A stretch of 64,000 bases of DNA, taken from positions 682,001 to 746,000 of the forward strand of contig NZ_CP026948.1 in assembly GCF_003070865.1 (NCBI RefSeq). The letters run 5' to 3'. A model generated the notes under the pieces. The model ran no database searches and was not told the DNA's origin. It saw only the letters and a list, made by a program, of their open reading frames with translations. Positions 18,012-26,899 of the stretch are shown piece by piece (positions within the stretch are counted from its first letter, which is position 1; each line of letters begins with the position of its first letter). The DNA is from Corynebacterium liangguodongii. Lineage in GTDB: Bacteria > Actinomycetota > Actinomycetes > Mycobacteriales > Mycobacteriaceae. The translations under genes and the position numbers were made by a program.

Positions 18012-18149
18012 ATGTCGTTCTACGAGCTTCAGGAAATTTCGAACGAGGTCCCTCAGCTAGGGGTTGAGGCCCAGAGCCGCTTGTCTGCCACTGCATGCGG
18101 AAGTGACCGGTCTTCGAACATCAGTATTGCGTTTTGTGGTAACAACTAA
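18012..18149 (+). CDS. lanA: SapB/RamS-like class III lanthipeptide precursor
   Basis: A 45-codon gene below the size many gene finders use. AAGGAGGTGA (17,999-18,008) ends three bases before the ATG, an almost perfect ribosome binding site. The product starts MSFYELQEI, with the ELQ-type leader motif of class III precursors (residues 5-7). The C-terminal half holds two exact Ser-x2-Ser-x3-Cys motifs: SRLSATAC (22-29) and SNISIAFC (35-42), then GNN. This is the labionin/lanthionine pattern of SapB, which as I remember has SRASLLLC and SLSITTC segments. The peptide should be made in the cytosol, modified by the LanKC encoded downstream, and exported. The leader probably ends near residues 20-21. 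Confidence 0.85.
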   Translation: MSFYELQEISNEVPQLGVEAQSRLSATACGSDRSSNISIAFCGNN

Positions 18150-18201
18150 CGCACGCTTGCTGGGATTCTATCAACGGTAAATTCTCGGCATCGCCTCGTT
18201 T

Positions 18202-18239
18202 GGGGTGGGGATCTCCGATTGCTTGGGGGGGCCCACCCC
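18202..18239 (+). terminator. Hairpin between precursor and protease genes (possible attenuator)
   Basis: GGGGTGGG (18,202-18,209) pairs perfectly with CCCACCCC (18,232-18,239), 8 bp with a 22-base loop that itself contains a G run. Only TTAA follows, not a strong T tract, so termination may be partial. Such hairpins after a peptide-precursor gene commonly raise precursor over enzyme transcript levels. Confidence 0.45.
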
Positions 18240-18284
18240 TTAACCGTTATAAATAGCGGAATATTTGGTCAGAAGGAGTAATCA

Positions 18285-19112
18285 ATGAAACTTGCAAAAA
18301 CTACCGACAAAGGACCAGTTCATGGGTTCTATACGTCAATTGTTGGGATAGGGTTGATCGTATGGCTTTCGTTAGTACTGGCGCCTCTCGCACAGGCGAG
18401 CGCCGGCAGCTTCGGGGTAGATGATATAGACCGCGTAGGTGTGCAGCAGAGCCTAGGAAAAATATGGATAAGATCGGAAAGGGCAGACGACTTAGAACAA
18501 ATTTGTAACGCCGTGTACGTACGTGAATCGATTTGGGTGACGAGCCAGCATTGCTTTCCGGAAGGAGGGGCAACATACTTCCTAGCACAGCCAGAGCGGA
18601 CCTGGGATGAGATAGCGCAGGTCGAAATAGTATCGAATGACAGGGATCTCGCGTTCTTCCAAACGCTACATAGGAAAGAAGGAAAGCCGTTATCAGCCCC
18701 GTCTCACTTTCCTAGCAAGGGCGAAAAGTTGTCACTGGTTGCTTTCAACGGAGAGGGGTCGAGCAAACTGCGAGTGGTACCGTTGGAGCTTGTGGGGCGG
18801 ATTGATCGATTGAGAACTACCGAGGGCTGGACTTTCAGGGATCTAATTGTAACCGTGAGCGTTACACAGCGAAGTACATGTCGCGGTGACTCTGGGGCAC
18901 CAATTCTCAGTGGTGACCAATTAGTAGGTTTGCATACCGCCGGAGAATCTGGGAACCAATGTGATATCGGATCTGGAAAATACAGCGCAGAATCGTATAT
19001 ACATTTCAACAGTGCCGAAATTCAAGAGGTGCTGAGTCGCTTTACTCATGCAGACGACGAGACGGACTCTTTTAGCAGCCTTGCCGTCTGTCCTCTTGCA
19101 TGTCTTGAGTAG
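18285..19112 (+). CDS. Secreted trypsin-like (S1) serine protease of the lanthipeptide cluster
   Basis: A 275-residue protein with an N-terminal hydrophobic segment (about 18-38, ending AQASA) acting as signal peptide or anchor. The chymotrypsin-fold triad is readable: His89 in VTSQHC, Asp121 in NDRDLAFF, Ser203 in TCRGDSGAP. Cysteines near 74/90 and 199 suggest disulfides, as expected outside the cell. It starts at ATG 18,285 after AGAAGGAG. Its position between precursor and synthetase suggests it cuts the leader after export, though it could be a defence or unrelated protease. The final codons lie in a 23-bp tandem duplication. Confidence 0.85.
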   Translation: MKLAKTTDKGPVHGFYTSIVGIGLIVWLSLVLAPLAQASAGSFGVDDIDRVGVQQSLGKIWIRSERADDLEQICNAVYVRESIWVTSQHCFPEGGATYFLAQPERTWDEIAQVEIVSNDRDLAFFQTLHRKEGKPLSAPSHFPSKGEKLSLVAFNGEGSSKLRVVPLELVGRIDRLRTTEGWTFRDLIVTVSVTQRSTCRGDSGAPILSGDQLVGLHTAGESGNQCDIGSGKYSAESYIHFNSAEIQEVLSRFTHADDETDSFSSLAVCPLACLE

Positions 19113-19141
19113 TATAAATTGCATGTCTTGAGTAGTATAAA
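19096..19141 (+). repeat. Two exact tandem copies of a 23-bp sequence
   Basis: Positions 19,096-19,118 and 19,119-19,141 are identical, starting TTGCATGTC and ending AGTATAAA. The first copy contains the last codons and TAG stop of the protease gene. The second is a duplicate in the 66-base gap before the LanKC gene. It looks like a recent slippage or duplication event. Confidence 0.9.
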
Positions 19142-19178
19142 CGACTCATTAAGTGGCGCTTCGGAAAGGATGTAGAGA

Positions 19179-21674
19179 GTGGTGCCGAATCATAGCATCG
19201 GGACGAAAGATGAGTGGGGCCAATCATTTGCAAGATCAGTCAACTCGTCACGTTTCGATGACGATGCTCCGAGGGAATATGAAGTTAACGAGAGGGGGGA
19301 CTGGATAAACTACAAGTTTAGACCAAACAATATTGCGCGACAAGGCTGGAAGATACATTTATCCTGCGATTTAAGCGAGAGTACCAAGTTGCTCGCTCTG
19401 GTCAAGCCATATCTTTTCAGTAGGGGGCTGCATTTTAAGCACATCAGGTCTCGGACAGAGCTTGAGACACGGAACTCTAGGAGAATCCCTGGTGATCTCT
19501 TCGGGAAATTCGTCACAATATACCCAGAAACGCAGGTGGAGACTGAGGAGGTTGCCACCAAACTTGTCTCACTCACGAACGGATTCAAGGGCCCGAGAAT
19601 TTTAACAGACATTCAGATAGGCGAGTCGATAGTGCACATTCGTTACGGCCCTTTCGTGTTACAAACGGCAATCAATCCCGAAACGGGATTTACGCAAGAG
19701 TTCATGACAAAGCCAAACGGCGGAGTGGAATGGGTGGAGAGGAAGTCCACTTTTTCGTTGCCAGATTGGGCGCCAGTCTCTCCGTGGATTAATGAACTGA
19801 TCCGAGCGCACAGGGCAAAAGACGTAATTCTGCCCTATACGCACGTGGTCCCTTTACGGAATACGTCCAGGGGACTTACGTTCTCCGCCATTTTTGAAGG
19901 GAAAGAAGCGTTTGTGAAGGAAGGAAGGCGAAGGTCCGAGGTCGACCAACTGGGAAGGGATACCGTCTGCCGATTCTACCGTGAAAAGAAGGCCTTGGAG
20001 ATGTTGAAGGACATAAAAGGCGTGCCCCGTTTCTTGGGCTGTTTCGACGCTGGGCCAAGTGTGTTCTTTGCTTATGAATTCATCCATGGGCGCTCAATGA
20101 ATTCTTGGATAGTCGAACAGATAGGAAGGGCTTACCATGAAATTGAGAAGGATACCTATTTGTTAAAGCTCGGCCAGGTGCTGAATGAGGTACGACAAAT
20201 TCTTAGCGATGCACATGAAATCGGCATTTTCCACTATGATCTATCGCCGGAGAACATAATTCTCGAGGACAGTGGCGATGTCTACGTAGTTGACTGGGAG
20301 GGAACTCCGGACTCAATTGACGAGGCACGCGTTATTTCCACTGATGGTTTCACGGGCTCGCTCTCTGTCCGTGGAACAGCCGCCGACTACTACTCCTTGG
20401 GACGAGTGGCAGCCTTCGCGCTCACTGGGCATGGTCCTATTCTGGATGTGTTTCCTGACAATAAGCAGCTTCTTCGGGAGTACGCAAAGTCGTTATTTGG
20501 TGAGCCTGGAGAGACGCTCTTTGATGAATACTGTGGAGTTGGAAGAGAGAGATTGGATTCTCCCGAGAATTTCTCTCGGCCATTAGATAGGGTTTCAAGC
20601 GAGTCCTTGGTACTTGGCATTGGTGCGTCCAAGGGGCTTGCTAGCCGGGTGGGGCTCAGCGATGTCTACTTATCTGAACGTAACGACATATATACTTTTG
20701 GTAGTGGTATTGGGAGCCTCCTGTGCGCCCTGCGGCTGATGGGCCATAGTGATAAGGAGTTGGAGAACCGATGGGTGCAAAATTCCGAAGGTAGCATTGA
20801 CGAAGACGATATTTCGTTGTGGTCAGGACATTCTGGATATATCGTTACTTCACTGACTCTAGGGTTGCCGCTCGACGACAAATATCTCAACACCTATTTT
20901 AGGAAGGTGGAAGAAGTGCTGGAACAGCCTATGCATCTTGATCATAGCTTGACAAGTGGCATAGGCGGTTTGATAGTCGCTCTGGAATCTCTGATGAGGG
21001 AAAAGCCGTATTTATTTGAGAATCGATTAGAGGGATTAGCCAAACGGATAGAGGAGGTTCTAAATCTTATGGTTTTGGACAGAAGGGGGAATGTCAACGT
21101 CTCGCCAGGCTTACTCTATGGGTGGTCAGGCACCGTGTGCTCCGTATTGAACGCTGTTGCCTTGTTTGGTTCGTTAGATGTCTCGCCTTTAGTAAGCACA
21201 ATGATTGAACAGGAGGAAAGGCGGCTCAAACATGACAGGCGTGGCCGTTTGCAGGTATCCGCTGATGGTAAGTTTCTACCTTATCTGGGTGTAGGGTCGG
21301 CCGGAGTGATATGGGCTCGGGATGCCGCGCGACATTCAGGAGTGGGCACGAATCCCAAAGTAGACTCCCTGTTGCTGCCAACGGTTATGCCCGGGGTAAT
21401 CGCGCTCCCGTCTTTGATGAAGGGCGCTTCGGGGCTGAAGCTTCTTGCAAAGCGCAGAATGGTGCTCGGCCTCCCGAGCCCAAGCCCCGCGCAGTACGAC
21501 CGAGAAATTCTGTTGTCCAGCGGCTGTTTTAGAGGACATTCCGTGGTAATTGGGGATGACGCTAGGTCAATTAATAGCAGCTTCACAGGTGGTGCCGCAG
21601 GTGTGGCGTGGGCCGAGAAGATTACTCCCAATTCGCCAATGGACTTCATTCCTACGCCTCTTTTTGGCAAGTGA
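19179..21674 (+). CDS. lanKC: Class III lanthipeptide synthetase LanKC (RamC-like)
   Basis: An 831-residue trifunctional enzyme that should phosphorylate Ser/Thr of the precursor, eliminate phosphate and cyclise onto Cys. Lyase domain: WKIHLS at 57-62, a FKHIRSRTELETRNSR segment, GKFVTIYP at 109-116. Kinase domain from about 225: putative ATP-binding Lys247 (AFVKEG), catalytic loop HYDLSPEN at 352-359, and DWE at 372-374 in place of DFG. The remaining about 350 residues have LanC-like Gly-rich turns (GLLYGWSGTV, LMKGASGL) but no Cys-His-Gly zinc ligand motif, as in class III enzymes. The GTG start has GGAAAGGA upstream. The exporter gene begins at the stop codon. Confidence 0.92.
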   Translation: MVPNHSIGTKDEWGQSFARSVNSSRFDDDAPREYEVNERGDWINYKFRPNNIARQGWKIHLSCDLSESTKLLALVKPYLFSRGLHFKHIRSRTELETRNSRRIPGDLFGKFVTIYPETQVETEEVATKLVSLTNGFKGPRILTDIQIGESIVHIRYGPFVLQTAINPETGFTQEFMTKPNGGVEWVERKSTFSLPDWAPVSPWINELIRAHRAKDVILPYTHVVPLRNTSRGLTFSAIFEGKEAFVKEGRRRSEVDQLGRDTVCRFYREKKALEMLKDIKGVPRFLGCFDAGPSVFFAYEFIHGRSMNSWIVEQIGRAYHEIEKDTYLLKLGQVLNEVRQILSDAHEIGIFHYDLSPENIILEDSGDVYVVDWEGTPDSIDEARVISTDGFTGSLSVRGTAADYYSLGRVAAFALTGHGPILDVFPDNKQLLREYAKSLFGEPGETLFDEYCGVGRERLDSPENFSRPLDRVSSESLVLGIGASKGLASRVGLSDVYLSERNDIYTFGSGIGSLLCALRLMGHSDKELENRWVQNSEGSIDEDDISLWSGHSGYIVTSLTLGLPLDDKYLNTYFRKVEEVLEQPMHLDHSLTSGIGGLIVALESLMREKPYLFENRLEGLAKRIEEVLNLMVLDRRGNVNVSPGLLYGWSGTVCSVLNAVALFGSLDVSPLVSTMIEQEERRLKHDRRGRLQVSADGKFLPYLGVGSAGVIWARDAARHSGVGTNPKVDSLLLPTVMPGVIALPSLMKGASGLKLLAKRRMVLGLPSPSPAQYDREILLSSGCFRGHSVVIGDDARSINSSFTGGAAGVAWAEKITPNSPMDFIPTPLFGK

Positions 21675-21676
21675 GT

Positions 21677-23320
21677 ATGGCAGCGAATAATAGGCAGACG
21701 CATGGAGGCTGTGTTAAGGCCCCGGCAGCTCCATGGATGCCCATATGCTCAGTTATCGGAAGCAGAGGACTCGTAGGCCTGGGCGGACTCGTAGTTCTTA
21801 ATGTGTCTGCGTCGTTGCTCCAACTCGCTCAGCCGCTGCTGTTATCTGGTCTGGTTGCTTTCGACAGTAATGAGCGGAACAAGGCTGCGGTTTTGTTCAT
21901 GGCGGCGGTGGTCTGTCAGCTTGGGCTGACGGTCGCGATTCAAGGTTTGAATCAGGTTATTCAGCTCCGACGTGTAACTGATCTTAGGGAGGAGCTCTTT
22001 CTTAAGATTAGTCATGCTGAGGTTGGTACTGAGCTAGAGGAAATGAAACGTGTTTATCCCGTAGTGACGGCCTCGGAGGTACCGGCGGCGATTGGAGGAA
22101 TTATTCGTCCGGTCTTGGAAGGTGCAAAGAATGTAACCATTATTTTAGGTGTAGCTATATATTTTGTACATCTTAATGTCCTGCTTGTTGTTATAGCGTC
22201 ACTATTGCTGACGGCAGGCTGTATGTCCGTTGTCCTGGGGCTGAAGAGTGTAAGGCGGAAGAGTGAGAACGCTGTGGCAGCTAACCAACGCTTCGTAAGT
22301 TTTCAGTATGGCTACATCGACTGTTATGACGAAGCACGCAGTAGGCTATTTCTTTCGGGCGGGGTGCGAGAGTCGAACCTATTCAAATCCATCAAAACAG
22401 TGCAGTCCAGTGGACTTCGCCTTCTCTGTTCGAAACTCAAATTTGGTAGTCCTGCAGATCTGCTCTTCGGTGCGACTGCGCCAACCATGGCCTGCCTGTC
22501 AGCTGTAGTTCTTTATCCGAACGGCGATATGGCATTGAACCAAATTGTAGAGGTTTTCCTCTTCTCCTCACTTGTTGTTACCCCGGTTCAGTCTATTGCC
22601 GGAGCGTCATTTTCCTGGCAATATACCTCCGCTTTGATCCAGCGCATCTACCGCTTGCAGTGTATTCCGCAAGAGGCGAGCGAACCTATGGAATCTCACA
22701 CCGTTGGCGCTTTGGACTGCTCTCTCGTCGGCGATCTTGAAATGCGCGACTCGCCTAAGGGTAGAGTAATTTTATCGCGCATTAAATTTCGGATTCCTAG
22801 TCGTGGTTTGGTGGTCGTCACTGGTCGCTCCGGTGCTGGAAAGACAACTCTCGGGAGAATCATTGCTGGGTTAGAAGCTCCAAGTTGGGGCCGTATTAGG
22901 GACTCTAAAGGAAGGACGCTTAGTCCGGAAGAATTGCGTTCTAGGTTTAGCTATTCTGCGCAATCGCCCAATTTCGCCGAAGGTCTTCGGGGAGTGGAGC
23001 GTGATTTGGATGATGGTCTCCTACATGGCGCACTCACTGCTCTTGATGTTTCTAATCTATTGGGCAGAACCGGCAATTCAAGTTTTTTTCGTGGTGTGTT
23101 CTCTGGGGGAGAGGCAAAGCGCCTTTCTGTTGTCGGTGCGCTTGCTCAAAATACCGTGGGGATCGTGCTCGACGAGCCGACAAACGGACTTAACGATCTG
23201 TTAGTTGAACAACTCGTTAGCTACTTACAAGTGAACCGTTTTAGCAAGTTGTGGGTAGTGATTACGCACGATGTTCGGGTTGTAAATATAGCCGATCATG
23301 TTATAAAAATGCAGGAGTGA
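21677..23320 (+). CDS. lanT: ABC exporter (fused membrane and ATPase domains) of the lanthipeptide cluster
   Basis: A 547-residue half-transporter: about six membrane helices in residues 25-320, then an ATPase domain with Walker A GRSGAGKT (383-390), a Q-loop near SAQSPN, signature FSGGE (475-479), Walker B VGIVLDEP (494-501) and H-loop THD (about 530). There is no N-terminal C39 peptidase, so leader removal must be done by another enzyme. It resembles RamA/RamB-type exporters, but only one is present, suggesting a homodimer. An in-frame GTG at 21,671 overlaps the LanKC stop and could be the coupled start instead. Confidence 0.88.
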   Translation: MAANNRQTHGGCVKAPAAPWMPICSVIGSRGLVGLGGLVVLNVSASLLQLAQPLLLSGLVAFDSNERNKAAVLFMAAVVCQLGLTVAIQGLNQVIQLRRVTDLREELFLKISHAEVGTELEEMKRVYPVVTASEVPAAIGGIIRPVLEGAKNVTIILGVAIYFVHLNVLLVVIASLLLTAGCMSVVLGLKSVRRKSENAVAANQRFVSFQYGYIDCYDEARSRLFLSGGVRESNLFKSIKTVQSSGLRLLCSKLKFGSPADLLFGATAPTMACLSAVVLYPNGDMALNQIVEVFLFSSLVVTPVQSIAGASFSWQYTSALIQRIYRLQCIPQEASEPMESHTVGALDCSLVGDLEMRDSPKGRVILSRIKFRIPSRGLVVVTGRSGAGKTTLGRIIAGLEAPSWGRIRDSKGRTLSPEELRSRFSYSAQSPNFAEGLRGVERDLDDGLLHGALTALDVSNLLGRTGNSSFFRGVFSGGEAKRLSVVGALAQNTVGIVLDEPTNGLNDLLVEQLVSYLQVNRFSKLWVVITHDVRVVNIADHVIKMQE

Positions 23321-23553
23321 CCAGCCCACATATCTTGGAAATAGTGCCTAAATCGGCAGTCGTTGAGCGAAGGTGTGTGTCTCAAGCCTTGGGTCGGGTG
23401 ATTATCGGGCTGACGACGATTCCCTACGGTGAACCACGGCGAACCCGTCCTTCCGGGTGGCAAAATCGCGCCACTGCTTGGCCAGGGAAAACGCCCGTAT
23501 GAACCGTACGGGGTGCGTGAGGCACTTGGACCTACACTTGAGAGTGTGAGACC

Positions 23554-24240
23554 ATGCCAGACGTTAAGTACGACGAGGAGATGCGGGAACGCGCGCTGGG
23601 CCTGTACCACGAGGCCTTGGCAGCGGGTGGAGCCTCTAAGTCGGGAACCCGCCGCAAGATCGGTACCATGTCGGATATCAACCCAGCGACCCTGCACGAC
23701 TGGATCCGCCGGGCTGAGAGTAAAACGCGGGCAGATAAGAGTACACCTGAAGCGAACAAGGGCGCCGAACTTGCCTAGGTGCGCAGGGAAAGACAATTGA
23801 AGAAAGTCAACTATATCATGTCATTGGCCTTTGGCTTTTCCCAAGCGGAGCTCGACCGCATACTCACATAGTCGCGGATTTCCTCCACGTTCACTGGCGC
23901 CTTTATTCTATCGAGCGGATGTGCCGGGTGTTACAAGAACACCAGTACGCCATGCCACCGGTCACCTACTCGCGTTATTGACAGTGTGGTTGAGGTCCTA
24001 CACCGGCAGACATCGAAGAAGCCTACGACGCGAACCGGCTGTTTACGCTGTGGAAGGTGAATCGGTGCGTCTACGGGCGGCGATCAACGTGTAGGGTCGC
24101 TCAACGGCGGGCTGGGTGATCGGGCGTGACCAGGTTGACTGATCGATGCGTGTCCTAGGAATCAGCGGTATACTCCGCAACAAGACCTCGCGTACCACCG
24201 TGGCGGACCCGGAGAACCTGAAGCGTCCTGGGTTTGGTTC
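23554..24240 (+). pseudogene. IS3-family transposase remnant 1 (OrfA and broken OrfB)
   Basis: OrfA is nearly complete: an ATG at 23,554 opens 74 codons with MPDVKYDEEMRERAL and an HTH (INPATLHDWIRRAES), followed in another frame by KVNYIMSLAFGFSQAELDR. OrfB fragments follow across frameshifts and stops: ADIEEAYDANRLFTLWKVNR and VYGRR, then RVLGISGILRNK. The catalytic DDE half is gone. Not functional. The 230 bases before it (23,321-23,553) show no gene and probably include the element's left end. Confidence 0.8.
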
Positions 24241-24269
24241 CTACCTCAGCTAACGAAGAATTGGATACT

Positions 24270-25510
24270 ATGCTCGGAAAGCATTCGGTCGTGTTCAAGG
24301 AAAAGGCGGTCCATCAGATCATCGACATGGTCCGCCTGGAGTCGTCTTCATTGCAACGCGCCTACAAGGAGGTCGGCGAGCTGCTCGGCGTATCTCACCA
24401 CACGTCGCGGGCCTGGTACCGTGACAGCGCCTGAAGTGCGTGACCGCTGTGTCGCGTCAGGCGGGGAAACATGGAAGAAGGACTCAAAGCGCCTGCGCAG
24501 GGAAAACCGCGAGCTTAGGCGGGCTAACGGGATTGTTCAGACTGCTTCGGCTTTTTCGCGGCGGAGCTCGAGCGAGCCACGACCACATGATCTCCTACAT
24601 CGACGCTTATAAGGATCAGTGTGGGGTCGAGGCCATCTGCCGAATCCTTTAAGGCAGGCAGATCCTGGTTTCATGACCTCCCGCGGCTACCGAAAAGCCG
24701 CCACATGCGTCCCTAGCGCGAGAGCCTTAAGCGGGTAGCCTGCTCATCCGAGAGATCCACTGTTAGCATGCGGAGAATTTCTCGGTCTACGGCACCCGTA
24801 CAATGTGGCACGCCATGAACCATGAAGGCATTCAAATTGGCCGTGACAAGTCTGCCCGACTGATAAAACTGGCAGGTGTTTCCGGCCGGAGACGTGGGCG
24901 CAGCCGCGTGACAACGGTCAGCCTATAGACACCGGATCATCGTAAGGGGCTTGTGCGACGAAACGTGCGTGCACAAGCACCGGGTAGGCTGTGGGTTGCC
25001 GACATGACCGAAATGACCTACCTCCGTACCCTGTCGGGATTCGCCTACACCGCGTTTGTCGTTGATATCTTCAGCCGGAAAATTGTCGGTGTTGCCACAC
25101 GCTCTACGATGCGTACTAACGCGCTGCCTACGGAGGCTTTGGAGCACCTCTCACGACTGCCGGGCGAATCCATGGCAACCACCTGGTTCACCATAGCGAT
25201 CGGGGTAGCCAGTAGGTGTCCTTGACGTATTCCATGGCCTTGGCTGAGTCCGGGATCCGGCCGAGTGTGGCAACAGTCGGCGATTCTTATGACAACGCTG
25301 TGGCTCAAAACAGTCCACGGTCTATACAAAGCTGAACCCATTGATGCCCAAGGCCTGTGGACGTCGGTGGGGGAAGTCGAGCTCGCCACCTTACGGTGGA
25401 TGCATTGGTGGAACACCAAGCGAACTCACGAAGCATTGGACTACGCAACCCCACAGGAAGTAGAAACCGAGTACTGTCTCACCCAGCCCGTCAACACTGG
25501 GGCCTAAAAG
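24270..25510 (+). pseudogene. IS3-family transposase remnant 2
   Basis: OrfA begins MLGKHSVVFKEKAVHQIIDMV at 24,270 and breaks after about 54 residues. OrfB pieces continue in all three frames: ISYIDAYKDQCGVEAICRIL, then at 24,953 the DDE region LWVADMTEMTYLRTLSGFAYTAF with FVVDIFSRKIVGVATRSTM, a frameshift, and finally WTSVGEVELATLRWMHWWN with the C-terminal TKRTHEALDYATPQEVE to about 25,507. Several stops and shifts make it dead. It is inserted in or next to remnant 1. Confidence 0.82.
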
Positions 25511-25584
25511 AAGCCGAACCAAACCCAGTACACTTCAAACCCGAGGTTTTCTGACCAGTGTAAGCGTGGAGTAGTGTTGCTCGC

Positions 25585-26140
25585 CCGAATCAGTGGTGGG
25601 TGGCCGACTTCAACTAGTCTACGACATGAATGGATTGTGTTATGTTTCCTTCGTCACTGACGTGTACTCCCGCCGGTTTCTGGGGTAGGCGGTGTCCACC
25701 CGTTAGGGATTCTCGATGCACTCCGGCAGGCTCTTGCAGCTCGGTCTCGGCATGATCCTAGGTTCACGCCTGTAGGGATTATTCATCATTCGGATGCTAG
25801 TTCCCAGTATACCAGTGGTGACGACACTGTGTTGATTGAACGAGAAGGGATTACCGACTCCATCGGCACCGTGGGAGATGCGTATGACAATGAGCTGATG
25901 GAATCAACGAGTGTCCTGTACACGAGCGAAGAGATCGAATCTCAAAAACGGACGTGGGGTACGTGGCAAGAGGTGGAAAAGGCCACTATTAGCTGGATGT
26001 TTCGGTACAACAATAAACGCCTTCCCAGCTCCAAATGAACGCCTTCCCAGCTCCATTTGATACGTACCACCCATCGAGCACGAGGCCTGCCACTGTCTCA
26101 CCCACCCGGATACGGCCACCACCTTACGCTCGCGCGGCTG
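25585..26140 (+). pseudogene. IS3-family transposase remnant 3 (OrfB 3' part)
   Basis: Fragments of a third IS3-type DDE transposase: a VYDMNGLCYVSFVTDVYSRR stretch near 25,615-25,675 interrupted by stops, and an open piece at 25,829-26,038 reading REGITDSIGTVGDAYDNELM, which contains the conserved SIG-x(3)-DAYDN block before the catalytic Glu, ending WMFRYNNKRLPS. A short duplication of the CGCCTTCCCAGCTCCA segment occurs at 26,020-26,055. No intact frame. Confidence 0.75.
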
Positions 26141-26250
26141 AAACCCCGTCTCTCACAAACCCAGTGCTCTTCAGCATTGTGCGAACGGGATCCTTGGGTG
26201 ATTAGGCTCGGCATGATACTGTCGTACCCAGTCAAAGAGAGGTGAACCTA

Positions 26251-26892
26251 GTGGTTGAAATTAGATGGAATAAACTTCAGTTTCGCTACGGGAGATATTC
26301 CCCCCTAGTACTAGATGATGTGTCGTTCAGGCTAAGTACTGCTGGTGTTTACGTCGTTAGTGGACCGTCGGGCAGTGGTAAGTCGACTGTCCTTGAACTG
26401 CTCGCCTGTCTCCGTAACCCAACGAAGGGGAGGGTGATTATTGACGGTGAGCAGGCAGATAAGTGGTCGGTGAATCAGGCCGCGCGATGGAGAGCTCGGC
26501 ATGTGGGGTTCGTCCCTCAGGCTCCGACCCTCTTAGAGAGCTTGACGTGTGAGGAAAACCTGGCTCTTGCAGTTGACGTCGCGGGGCGCGGGTTCGACCG
26601 CTCGGGGCAGGCGTCGCTCCTGAACCGCTTGGGCATGTCGGAGTACGCCGGTGCTTTCCCGAACGACCTTTCGGGTGGGCAGCGCCAGAGAGTGTCCATA
26701 GCCCAGGCACTCTCGTCGCAGCCGGATCTGTTGCTGATGGATGAACCCGTTAGCGCGCTGGATGGAGCTAATGTCGCTATCGTCGAGTCCCTAATGCTGG
26801 AGGCTGCGAAGGCGGGTGCGATCGTTGTGTATTGCTCTCACCAGGAGCTATTTGGCGGGACCGCGCACACCCTGCTTGAGTTGGGGAAGTGA
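26251..26892 (+). CDS. ABC transporter ATP-binding protein (LolD/MacB type)
   Basis: A 213-residue ATPase with Walker [11 protein letters not shown]-loop PQAPTL, signature [16 protein letters not shown], Walker [13 protein letters not shown] and switch His in YCSHQE. This layout is that of ATPases pairing with FtsX-like permeases. The start GTG 26,251 is chosen because AGAGAGG lies seven to nine bases upstream; GTG 26,242 would have no spacing. It forms a two-gene unit with the permease 8 bases downstream. In the island context it may give self-immunity or aid lanthipeptide export; this is inference. Confidence 0.88.
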   Translation: MVEIRWNKLQFRYGRYSPLVLDDVSFRLSTAGVYVVSGPSGSGKSTVLELLACLRNPTKGRVIIDGEQADKWSVNQAARWRARHVGFVPQAPTLLESLTCEENLALAVDVAGRGFDRSGQASLLNRLGMSEYAGAFPNDLSGGQRQRVSIAQALSSQPDLLLMDEPVSALDGANVAIVESLMLEAAKAGAIVVYCSHQELFGGTAHTLLELGK

Positions 26893-26899
26893 GCTGAAA

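Noticed and set aside
19096..19141. 23-bp direct repeat as an attachment site of an integrated element
   Set aside because: The copies are tandem, with nothing between them, and there is no integrase in the island.
21677..23320. Bacteriocin exporter with built-in C39 leader peptidase
   Set aside because: The N-terminus goes straight into membrane helices; the Cys-His peptidase domain is missing.
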